Assembly: GCA_035502655.1 (NCBI GenBank)
Contig: DATJUF010000314.1
Span: 1 to 6,763 of the forward strand
DNA from: DATJUF01 sp035502655
GTDB lineage: Bacteria; Desulfobacterota; Binatia; Binatales; Binataceae
Direction: 5' to 3'
DNA length: 6,763 nt
A program made the position numbers and the translations under genes. This document shows positions 1-6,089 of this stretch, in pieces. The notes under the pieces are model-generated. The model saw nothing but the letters and a program-made list of their open reading frames with translations, was not told the origin of the DNA and made no database searches. Within the stretch, counting starts at the first letter, position 1, and each line of letters begins with the position of its first letter.

Positions 1-213
1 ATTACGCGTGACATCGCGGCTCCGACGGAGGCCATCGGCCTGCTGCATGAGGAACAAATTGCGCCGCGACAGATCGCCCTTTATAAAGTACAAATCCACC
101 AGGAGTTTATTCGAAACTGGCTCGAGCTTACGAAATGCAACGAGAGCTGGACGTTTGATGAACTCTGGTCCGTCCGCGAGGAATGTATCGCCGCACTTGC
201 CGCTTCCGTCTGA
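1..213 (+). CDS. 3' end of an unrecognised protein (N-terminus outside window)
   Basis: Frame 1 is open from the first base to a TGA at 211-213, giving the last 70 residues of a protein. The peptide is rich in Glu, Leu, Ile and Trp and looks like amphipathic helix (for example LLHEEQIAPRQIALYKVQIH, then a Trp-containing stretch NWLELTKCNESW), ending in IAALAASV. This composition is far more protein-like than the Arg/Ser-rich reading of the overlapping frame 2. I do not recognise the family. A helical C-terminal domain of a regulator or an enzyme would both fit. About 225 bases with a palindrome and a possible promoter separate it from the next gene, so it is probably a different transcription unit. 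The gene call rests on open frame and composition only. Confidence 0.45.
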   Translation: MTRDIAAPTEAIGLLHEEQIAPRQIALYKVQIHQEFIRNWLELTKCNESWTFDELWSVREECIAALAASV

Positions 214-265
214 GCTAGGCGCGAATTTTTCTTTAATTAAGGTGTTACTTTAAAATGCACCGCGA

Positions 266-292
266 TTAGGGGGTGACAAAATATCCCCCTAA
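266..292. promoter_or_regulatory. Perfect inverted repeat TTAGGGGG-N11-CCCCCTAA, candidate operator
   Basis: Two 8-base arms (266-273 and 285-292) are exact reverse complements around an AT-rich 11-base spacer. The arm centres are 19 bases apart, close to two helical turns, which suits a dimeric regulator on one face of the DNA. It lies about 75 bases upstream of the candidate -35 of the DUF1329 gene, where an activator site would sit. No T-tract follows on either strand, so a rho-independent terminator for the upstream gene is less likely. The binding protein is unknown and no regulator gene is visible in the window. Confidence 0.45.
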
Positions 293-367
293 ACGATGCC
301 GCCACGATTCGGGTATCGGCCTCGGCAATCGATGCCTCAAGATGATCGAAAAAATCTACTAAGTCAA

Positions 368-396
368 TTGATTAAATGTCGACTCTGCGGTATCTT
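368..396 (+). promoter_or_regulatory. Candidate sigma70-type promoter for the DUF1329 gene
   Basis: A -35-like TTGATT (368-373, 4 of 6 consensus bases) and a -10-like TATCTT (391-396, 4 of 6) are separated by exactly 17 bases. Transcription would start near 403, leaving a leader of about 36 bases before the ATG at 439. This agrees with choosing 439 rather than the in-frame ATG at 376, which would lie upstream of the transcript start. Both boxes are imperfect, so this is a suggestion. The palindrome upstream hints at activator dependence. Confidence 0.3.
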
Positions 397-438
397 CGCA
401 TTTCTCGATTAAACCAATCGAGTATTAGGAGTGCCGCC

Positions 439-1800
439 ATGGTCAAAATGCCCCGTCTTTTAGCCCTCTTCAGTCTAGGATTGATTCTGGTCCTGTGGGT
501 GTCCGCGGTGTGCGCCCAATCGACTGACCGCAGCGAATTGGATCAATTTCTCAAAGAAACTGCCGTTCAGGGTCCGCCGCCGCCGGTCGGAACGAAAATT
601 ACTATGGCTAACTGGCAGCAATACAAGGCATATCTGCCGTTTGGGATGACCAAGCTGTTCGAGGGTCAATATCAGTGGAAGATGCCGCAGGATGTCGAAA
701 TCGACATCGGCCCGGCGCGCTATGGGAATTTGCCTGCTACCTGGACTGAAGCGACTGAAAAGTATGCTGCTCAGGATAAGGTCGAAGTATTGCCGAACGG
801 CCACTATAAAATTGACAACTATCACGGCGGGGTAGTCTTCCCGGACCCGCAGGAGCCGCATAAGGGCTTCAAGATTCTCGCCAACGTCTTTTTCGCGCAT
901 GCTCCGGCGATCTTCGGCGCCGGCCCCAACAATTATTCAGCGATCTGGTTTGTCGATCGCTTCGGGAATGTTTCGGAAGACACGTTCGATTTCATCTATC
1001 GCCAAAGCGGATGGAACACTGACGCAGGTTTCCCGCCCGATGAAACCTACGCCCCCGGCACCTGGTACACCGAATGGTTCATGGAGGAAACCCCGGAGCA
1101 AGCTCGCTACACCGCTACGCTCTCGCTCTACTTTAAGGATCAGGAAGCCCATCCGTATCCTGACAACTACGTTTATGTTCCCGCCCTGCGGCGCTCGCTG
1201 CGGCTTTCGGCGTCCGCCCGGTGCGCTCCGCTATTCGGCAGCGAATGGACCAATGATGACGCCAAGATCAACGGTTTTAATGGGGGTACGGCGATTTTCG
1301 ATGCCGATTACCTCGGCGATCGCAAACAGATCGAACTAGTCCAGCTCAACGGTCCTAACACCGGATCGTTCCCTGCCGACTACGATATGCCACTGGGCTT
1401 CCCCAAACCGTCGTGGGGCAAATGGGAAGTGCGCGACGCCACGGTAATCGATGCCCATCGCATTCCCAGCGCCGCCGCGGGCTACTGCTACGGCAATCGC
1501 GTGCTGTGGGTCGATAAGGAATTCTGGCTGCCTTATTGGGTGGACGACTTCGACGCGAATCATAAGCTGTGGAAGGTCTTTGCTTACGAAAACGGGACTG
1601 CCGACGTGCCGACGCTGGGTCACGTATGGGATGGAGTGGCCTCGATCGGGTGGGACCTGCAGAACACGCATGCAACGATATGGTGCCCCTGGGCCAACCC
1701 ATCGCACCTGGGCCATTGGCTGAACCGCCTCACACCGACTGACTATCAGAACGGGATCAAGTACGGCTCGCCAGCCGGTTTGATGGAAATCCAGCGCTAG
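439..1800 (+). CDS. DUF1329 family secreted (periplasmic/outer-membrane-associated) protein
   Basis: A 453-residue protein of the DUF1329 family, often annotated as outer membrane lipoprotein-sorting protein; its biochemical role is not established. The start is taken at ATG 439 because AGGAG (427-431) lies seven bases upstream and the product then begins with a clean signal peptide: MVKMPR, a hydrophobic core to about residue 24, and probable signal peptidase I cleavage after VCA (residue 26). The in-frame ATG at 376 has no ribosome binding site and would bury the signal. C25 does not sit in a good lipobox, so the mature protein is probably not a lipoprotein. Family-like features are the early GPPPPVGTKITMANW segment (45-59), many Trp/Tyr residues, and a C-terminal block with NRVLWVDKEFWLPYW (353-367) and DDFDANHKLWKVF (369-381). 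Relatives often lie near hydrophobic-substrate catabolism and DUF1302 genes; no DUF1302 partner is seen here. A hairpin separates it from the monooxygenase gene 83 bases downstream. Confidence 0.85.
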   Translation: MVKMPRLLALFSLGLILVLWVSAVCAQSTDRSELDQFLKETAVQGPPPPVGTKITMANWQQYKAYLPFGMTKLFEGQYQWKMPQDVEIDIGPARYGNLPATWTEATEKYAAQDKVEVLPNGHYKIDNYHGGVVFPDPQEPHKGFKILANVFFAHAPAIFGAGPNNYSAIWFVDRFGNVSEDTFDFIYRQSGWNTDAGFPPDETYAPGTWYTEWFMEETPEQARYTATLSLYFKDQEAHPYPDNYVYVPALRRSLRLSASARCAPLFGSEWTNDDAKINGFNGGTAIFDADYLGDRKQIELVQLNGPNTGSFPADYDMPLGFPKPSWGKWEVRDATVIDAHRIPSAAAGYCYGNRVLWVDKEFWLPYWVDDFDANHKLWKVFAYENGTADVPTLGHVWDGVASIGWDLQNTHATIWCPWANPSHLGHWLNRLTPTDYQNGIKYGSPAGLMEIQR

Positions 1801-1818
1801 GAGATAGCGCGGCAGTTA

Positions 1819-1861
1819 GTCAGTGGGCTGATAGCCGGAGCTTCGGCCATCAGCCTCTGAC
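1819..1861 (+). other. Strong intercistronic RNA hairpin between the DUF1329 and LLM genes
   Basis: The transcript can fold GTCAG (1819-1823) with CTGAC (1857-1861), then after a one-base bulge a G-U pair and GGCTGAT (1826-1832) with ATCAGCC (1849-1855), then past an A/C mismatch GCCG (1834-1837) with CGGC (1844-1847), closing on a six-base GAGCTT loop. That is about 17 pairs. The downstream bases are C-rich, not a T-run, so this is not a canonical intrinsic terminator. It fills half of the 83-base gap and ends 12 bases before the next Shine-Dalgarno site. A 3'-end stabiliser, processing site or partial attenuator giving unequal expression of the two genes would fit. Confidence 0.6.
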
Positions 1862-1883
1862 GCCCCTCTCATTGGAAGGACTT

Positions 1884-3248
1884 ATGACTCATCGGCAACT
1901 CCATTTTGGCTTAAATGTCCTCTCCGCCGGGATGCATCCAGCCGCGTGGCTGGCAAAGGAATCGGACCCGCTGGGTTATATCAAGCCCGAACAGTGGCTA
2001 CGGCTAGTGCAGATTGCCGAGCAAGGGACCTTCGATGCGATCTTTCTGGCGGATGAGCCCGGTTTGAATCTAGGTCCCGACGGCGCGCTTCCTGGCCCGT
2101 CATGGGCAGCACTGGATCCGCTGGTGCTGTTATCGAGCCTGGCCTCGATCAGTAGTTACGTCGGTCTCGCAGGCACGCTCAGCACCACCTATGAAGAGCC
2201 CTACAACGTGGCGCGGCGCTTTGCTTCACTCGATCACGTCAGCCGCGGGCGGGCCGCGTGGAATGTAGTAACGACGGTCGACGCGACTGTGGCCGGCAAC
2301 TTCGGCAACAAACCGCATCCGCCGCGTGAGGCGCGTTACGCGCGCGCGGCTGAGTTTATCGAGGTAACGCGGGCTTTATGGGATAGCTGGGACGATGAGG
2401 CGCACATCGCCGACAAGGCATCGCGGCGCTTCACCGCGCCAGGAGCTATTCGCCCAATCAACCATCGGGGAGAGTGCTTTCACGTTGATGGACCGTTGAA
2501 CGTTCCGCGCTCGCCCCAGGGTCACCCGGTGCTGATTCAGGCGGGCGGATCACCGGCTGGACTCGATCTCGCGGCACGCTATGCCGACGTGGTTTTTGCC
2601 GCTCAAGCTTCATTGGAAGATGCACTTGCCTACACGAAAGATCTGCGTCGTCGTACTGTCGCTCATGGACGGCCGGCGGACGCGATACGCGTGATGCCGG
2701 GACTCTCTTATGTGCTGGGTGGAACGGAAGGCGAAGCGCAAGCGCGCAACGCCGAACTGAACGAACTAGCCGGGGAGCAACGCAGGGAGGGGCTCGCCTG
2801 GCAGATCAGCGTCGAACCCGAAGTTCTCGAGTGGGATAAGCCGTTACCCGAGTGGCTTCTCAACACGAAAGAGGCTGCATCAGGCGCTCAGGGAGCGCGC
2901 GATATCGTCCTGAACCTGGCCCGCCGGGAGCGGCTCACCGTGCGACAGATTCTGGATCGCATAATTACTTGGCACCGGCTTGTGGTTGGCAGCCCGGAAC
3001 AGCTCGCCGACACGATAACTGAGTGGTTCCTCGCGGGCGCGGCCGATGGGTTCAATCTAATGCCGGATGTGGAACCATCCGGGGCGGAAGTGTTTGTCGA
3101 ACACGTGGTCCCGATTCTGCGCCGCCGCGGCATCTTTCGTCATGAATACCAGGGCACCACTTTGCGCGAACATCTGGGCTTGCCGCGGCCGCAAAGGCGC
3201 CAAACCGTTGCTCGAACTCATGTCGAAGCATCAATCGGCACAGCCTAA
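1884..3248 (+). CDS. LLM-class FMNH2-dependent monooxygenase, NtaA/SnaA/DszA family (paralogue 1)
   Basis: A 454-residue cytoplasmic enzyme of the bacterial-luciferase-like fold. Family members use reduced FMN from a separate reductase and O2 to cleave C-N or C-S bonds (nitrilotriacetate, dibenzothiophene sulfone, dimethyl sulfide). The start is ATG 1884 behind GGAAGGA (1874-1880); the in-frame TTG at 1872 lacks a ribosome site. Motifs along the barrel: GTFDAIFLADE (48-58), the signature ARRFASLDHVSRGRAAWNVV (110-129), SPQGHPVLIQAGG (210-222), DGFNLMP (388-394) and a C-terminal block from VVPILRRRGIF to TLREHLGL (408-432). Length matches DszA (about 453 residues), and SPQG is the DszA-like form. 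The HTGI motif of DszA (His assigned to the active site) is replaced around 303-322 by LAWQISVEPEVLEWDKPLP, so it is probably not a true sulfone monooxygenase. No reductase gene is visible. The exact substrate is unknown. Confidence 0.9.
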   Translation: MTHRQLHFGLNVLSAGMHPAAWLAKESDPLGYIKPEQWLRLVQIAEQGTFDAIFLADEPGLNLGPDGALPGPSWAALDPLVLLSSLASISSYVGLAGTLSTTYEEPYNVARRFASLDHVSRGRAAWNVVTTVDATVAGNFGNKPHPPREARYARAAEFIEVTRALWDSWDDEAHIADKASRRFTAPGAIRPINHRGECFHVDGPLNVPRSPQGHPVLIQAGGSPAGLDLAARYADVVFAAQASLEDALAYTKDLRRRTVAHGRPADAIRVMPGLSYVLGGTEGEAQARNAELNELAGEQRREGLAWQISVEPEVLEWDKPLPEWLLNTKEAASGAQGARDIVLNLARRERLTVRQILDRIITWHRLVVGSPEQLADTITEWFLAGAADGFNLMPDVEPSGAEVFVEHVVPILRRRGIFRHEYQGTTLREHLGLPRPQRRQTVARTHVEASIGTA

Positions 3249-3269
3249 GGAGAACCGGAGGTCTTTTGA

Positions 3270-3581
3270 TTGACGGCATCCAAAAATCTATCACTTGAAT
3301 TGACATTGGTAGAACCTATGAATTATCAAGAGCAGGCTCACCACGCTGTCTCGCCAATTACCGAACCAGCGATCCCTGACGGTGCAGACAACATAAACGG
3401 GCTTCTGACCGTACTGCTTCGAAACGTCTCGACGGAGGACGTAAAGGCGCATCAATGTGCTCAACTTAGCCGGCGCAAAATGAAAAGCCGTCGTTCCTGG
3501 ATCCGCGCAGTGTGGCTCGTTTTGAGCTCGCGTGTTCAGCGTGTTGTTTACCTGAATCCTCCTCAACTTCCGGAGAAATAA
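3270..3581 (+). CDS. Doubtful 103-residue hypothetical protein between two LLM genes
   Basis: This is the only sense-strand candidate in the 336-base gap 3249-3584. A TTG start at 3270 has GGAGG (3257-3261) eight bases upstream, and the TAA at 3579-3581 lies three bases before the GTG of the next gene, an operon-like arrangement. An internal ATG at 3318 would give 87 residues but has only a weak ribosome site. The N-terminal half is polar and mildly acidic, while the C-terminal part is basic (SRRKMKSRRSW followed by IRAVWLVLSSRVQRVVYL, perhaps a short amphipathic or membrane-touching helix). I recognise no family. It could be a genuine small protein, the remnant of a decayed gene, or untranslated leader. 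If it is not coding, the gap holds only the candidate promoter at 3300-3329. Confidence 0.3.
   Translation: MTASKNLSLELTLVEPMNYQEQAHHAVSPITEPAIPDGADNINGLLTVLLRNVSTEDVKAHQCAQLSRRKMKSRRSWIRAVWLVLSSRVQRVVYLNPPQLPEK
3300..3329 (+). promoter_or_regulatory. Candidate internal promoter upstream of LLM paralogue 2
   Basis: A perfect TTGACA (3300-3305) is followed after 18 bases by TATCAA (3324-3329, 4 of 6 matches to TATAAT). If used, transcription would start near 3336, giving a leader of about 250 bases to the GTG at 3585 and letting the second half of the cluster be expressed independently. The site lies inside the doubtful 103-residue ORF, so promoter and TTG-started ORF partly compete as explanations of this gap. 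Confidence 0.3.
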
Positions 3582-3584
3582 GAC

Positions 3585-5021
3585 GTGCGTAAAGAAATTC
3601 GCCTCAACGCCTTTGACATGAACTGCGTCGGGCATCTCTCGCCCGGGTTGTGGACTCACCCGCGCGATCATTCGGAAAACTACAAGAATCTTAATTATTG
3701 GATCGATCTGGCCAAGATTCTTGAGCGTGGCAAATTTGACGGCCTATTCATCGCGGATGTACTGGGTGTCTACGACGTTTTCGGTGGCAATGGCGGGGCC
3801 GCGCTGCGCCGCTGCGCGCAGGTTCCGGTTAATGATCCCGTGTTGACTATCCCGGCGATGGCTTACGCGACGCGTCATCTTGGTTTCGGCGTGACCTGTA
3901 ATTTGTCTTTTGAGCCGCCGTATACTTTCGCGCGGCGGATGTCGACGCTTGATCATCTTACTAATGGCCGCATCGGCTGGAATATAGTCACTGGCTATCT
4001 GAATAGCGCTGCCAAAGGCTCCGGTCTTGATGCTCAAAGCGCCCACGACCTGCGCTACGAGATCGCGGAAGAATACGTCGAGATCACTTATAAACTTTGG
4101 GAGGGAAGTTGGGAGGACGACGCTGTCGTGCGCGACAAGAAGGCGCAGATCTATGCGCGCCCAGACAAGGTCCATGCGATTAAGCACCGTGGCAAATACT
4201 ATCAGATCGATGCGATTCACTTGTGTGAGCCGTCGCCGCAGCGCACTCCCGTACTTTATCAGGCGGGAGCTTCGACACGTGGACGAGATTTCGCCGCAAA
4301 GCATGCCGAATGCGTATTCGTATCTGGCCCTTCGCCCAAAGTCCTGGCACCCATCGTTGCGGATATTCGGCGCCGCGCGGCTGCACATGGCCGGGATCCA
4401 AAGGAAATTCTGATATTCGCCCTGGCAACGGTGGTCACAGGCGATACCGAGCGGGCGGCGCAAGATAAGTTCAACGAATACCGGAAGCACATAAATCTCG
4501 AGGGAGCGCTGGCGCTCTTCTCCGGATGGACGGGTATCGACTTTTCGCAGTATGCCCTCGACGCGCCACTTCGTTTCATCAAAAACGACGCCGTGCAGTC
4601 CTTGGTCGAAGCCTTCACTATCCGTGATCCGTCAAAAATCTGGACTGTCAAAGAAATTGCTGAATACGTGGGAATTGGTGGACCCGGCCCCGTGATTATC
4701 GGATCACCAAGGACGGTCGCTGACCAATTGCAGTCATGGATTGATGAAACTGATATTGATGGGTTCAATCTGGCGTACGCGGTAACGCCGGAGACCTTCA
4801 GCGATTTCGTCGACTTGGTCGTGCCCGAGTTGCAACGGCGAGGAGTCTATAAGACCGAATACCAGGAAGGTACGTTGCGAGAGAAATTATATGGTGCCGG
4901 CCGTTCGAGGCTAAAATCTGATCACCCCGCGAGCTTAGCACGGCTCCCTAGCTCATTAAGCACCAAGAATTACGGGAATGCTCGCAGTCCCGCGCACGCT
5001 GACAGTTCAACGTCGCCCTAG
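3585..5021 (+). CDS. LLM-class FMNH2-dependent monooxygenase, NtaA/SnaA/DmoA family (paralogue 2)
   Basis: A 478-residue enzyme of the luciferase-like fold, homologous to its neighbours at 1884 and 6090. It starts at GTG 3585 with GGAGA (3572-3576) eight bases upstream. Motifs: N-terminal NAFDMNCVGHLSPGLWTHP (8-26) with His17, where family structures have an active-site His; ILERGKFDGLFIADVLGVYD (45-64); the signature FARRMSTLDHLTNGRIGWNI (115-134); YKLWEGSWEDDA (169-180); SPQRTPVLYQAGAS (217-230); WTGIDF (315-320); DGFNLAY (392-398); and a C-terminal block from VVPELQRRGVY to TLREKLYG (412-437). The SPQR/WTGID forms point to the NtaA side of the family rather than DszA, which has HTGI. About 40 residues follow the last core motif; the first part (GRSRLKSDHPA) resembles relatives and the Ser/Thr/Ala-rich end looks non-conserved. 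It probably acts on a small organosulfur or amine-carboxylate substrate with an unlinked flavin reductase. Confidence 0.9.
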   Translation: MRKEIRLNAFDMNCVGHLSPGLWTHPRDHSENYKNLNYWIDLAKILERGKFDGLFIADVLGVYDVFGGNGGAALRRCAQVPVNDPVLTIPAMAYATRHLGFGVTCNLSFEPPYTFARRMSTLDHLTNGRIGWNIVTGYLNSAAKGSGLDAQSAHDLRYEIAEEYVEITYKLWEGSWEDDAVVRDKKAQIYARPDKVHAIKHRGKYYQIDAIHLCEPSPQRTPVLYQAGASTRGRDFAAKHAECVFVSGPSPKVLAPIVADIRRRAAAHGRDPKEILIFALATVVTGDTERAAQDKFNEYRKHINLEGALALFSGWTGIDFSQYALDAPLRFIKNDAVQSLVEAFTIRDPSKIWTVKEIAEYVGIGGPGPVIIGSPRTVADQLQSWIDETDIDGFNLAYAVTPETFSDFVDLVVPELQRRGVYKTEYQEGTLREKLYGAGRSRLKSDHPASLARLPSSLSTKNYGNARSPAHADSSTSP

Positions 5022-5128
5022 CGGGGGCCAATACCTGGTCGACGCTGCGCTCTCGTATAACTCCGGGAGATTCCCTTTGCGATCTACCGCAAGGTCGATC
5101 AACTGAGCTAAAGGAAAGGAACAACATA

Positions 5129-6058
5129 ATGAGTGATCCAGGATTCTTCGATAACCGTGATGTGCAGGTGCGCCCGGTCGCGGGACGAATAGGCGCCGAA
5201 GTGACCGGCTTGCGTCTCAGTGGAGACTTGGACCGAGACGTTATTGATGCCATCCGGCAGACGCTTTATCGATTCAAGGTGCTGTTCTTTCGAGACCAGG
5301 ATCTGGACGAAGCCCAACAGGAAGCTTTTGGACGCCGTTTTGGAGACCTCGTGCCACACCCGACGATTCCATCGGTCAGAGGAACTGAGTATGTGCTCGA
5401 CGTCGATGGCGCCAAAGGTGCGCGCGCCAGTTTGTGGCACACAGATGTGACCTTCGTCGATGCTTATCCGCAAATCTCGATTTTACGGGCGCTAGTGGTG
5501 CCCGAGTATGGCGGTGACACAGTTTGGGCCAATACAGCCGCCGCTTATCAATCGCTGAGTCCTAACCTACGAGAGCTGGCGGACAAGTTGTGGGCGGTTC
5601 ACACTAATAAGTCGGATTACGGAAGCTCCTTTCCAACGCGCACTGCGGAGGGTCTCAAACGTTACCGGGAAGTGTTTCAATCAACGGTATATGAAACGCA
5701 CCATCCGGTCGTTCGAGTTCATCCGGGAACCGGTGAGCGCACACTCGTGCTGGGTCACTTCGCTCAAAAACTCCTCGGCGTCACGACAGCTGACTCCGCT
5801 CATCTATTGGCGCTCCTGCAGGGGCATATCACGCGTCTGGAGAACACCGTGCGTTGGCGCTGGTGCGTGGGCGATGTCGCCATGTGGGACAATCGCGCCA
5901 CCCAGCATTCCGCAGTCGACGACTACGGCGATAAGCCTCGCATCCTGCGCCGCGTTACCGTGACGGGAGATCAGCCGATCAGTGTTGATGGTCAACGAAG
6001 TATCTTGCGCAGAAAGGATGTGAGCGCATCAATCGACGCTGCTGCTGCCGCCGACTGA
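5129..6058 (+). CDS. TauD/TfdA family Fe(II)/2-oxoglutarate-dependent dioxygenase
   Basis: A 309-residue cytoplasmic dioxygenase. Relatives (taurine dioxygenase TauD, alkylsulfatase AtsK, 2,4-D dioxygenase TfdA) hydroxylate a carbon next to sulfonate, sulfate or ether oxygen, releasing sulfite, sulfate or phenol with conversion of 2-oxoglutarate to succinate. Start ATG 5129 follows AAGGA (5116-5120) by eight bases. The iron triad is intact: His104 and Asp106 in LWHTDVTF, His260 in WDNRATQH. By alignment to E. coli TauD from memory, Thr131 (GGDTVWAN) and Arg271 match the 2-oxoglutarate contacts Thr126 and Arg266. The TauD sulfonate contacts His70 and Arg270 match His77 and Arg275, but Tyr73 and Asn95 near the amine end are Ile80 and Ala100. 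So the anion-binding end seems kept and the rest of the pocket changed: a sulfonate or sulfate ester other than taurine is likely. Length is slightly above TauD (283), with an Ala-rich tail. The gene lies 31 bases upstream of the third LLM gene, so co-transcription is probable. A TATAAC at 5056-5061 lacks a good -35. Confidence 0.92.
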   Translation: MSDPGFFDNRDVQVRPVAGRIGAEVTGLRLSGDLDRDVIDAIRQTLYRFKVLFFRDQDLDEAQQEAFGRRFGDLVPHPTIPSVRGTEYVLDVDGAKGARASLWHTDVTFVDAYPQISILRALVVPEYGGDTVWANTAAAYQSLSPNLRELADKLWAVHTNKSDYGSSFPTRTAEGLKRYREVFQSTVYETHHPVVRVHPGTGERTLVLGHFAQKLLGVTTADSAHLLALLQGHITRLENTVRWRWCVGDVAMWDNRATQHSAVDDYGDKPRILRRVTVTGDQPISVDGQRSILRRKDVSASIDAAAAAD

Positions 6059-6089
6059 GATGCGGCCCGTTTCACCGGAAGGAGTGCCC

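Noticed and set aside
8..253. 81-residue + strand ORF in frame 2
   Set aside because: Very Arg/Ser-rich and overlaps the more protein-like frame-1 reading; a shadow frame.
266..292. Reading the palindrome as a terminator for the upstream gene
   Set aside because: No T-run follows on either strand and it sits 53 bases after the stop; an operator is the simpler reading.
475..900. 141-residue antisense ORF in the DUF1329 gene
   Set aside because: Lies fully within a well-supported gene and has no recognisable motif.
3744..4490. 248-residue antisense ORF inside LLM paralogue 2
   Set aside because: The sense frame carries all family motifs across this interval; the antisense product is Arg-rich with no recognisable domain and no ribosome site that I could see.
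4259..4768. 169-residue antisense ORF in LLM paralogue 2
   Set aside because: Shadow of the real gene; Ser/Ala/Arg-rich composition typical of the antisense frame.
5074..5094. Short hairpin CCTTTGCG-atctac-CGCAAGG between LLM paralogue 2 and the TauD gene
   Set aside because: Only about seven pairs with a bulge and no T-tract; too weak to call a terminator.
5074..5112. tRNA-like D-arm on the minus strand (TAGCTCAGTTG) before the TauD gene
   Set aside because: Only the D-arm consensus matches; the second D-stem half, the T-loop GGTTCGAATCC and the acceptor pairing are missing, so a chance match is likely.
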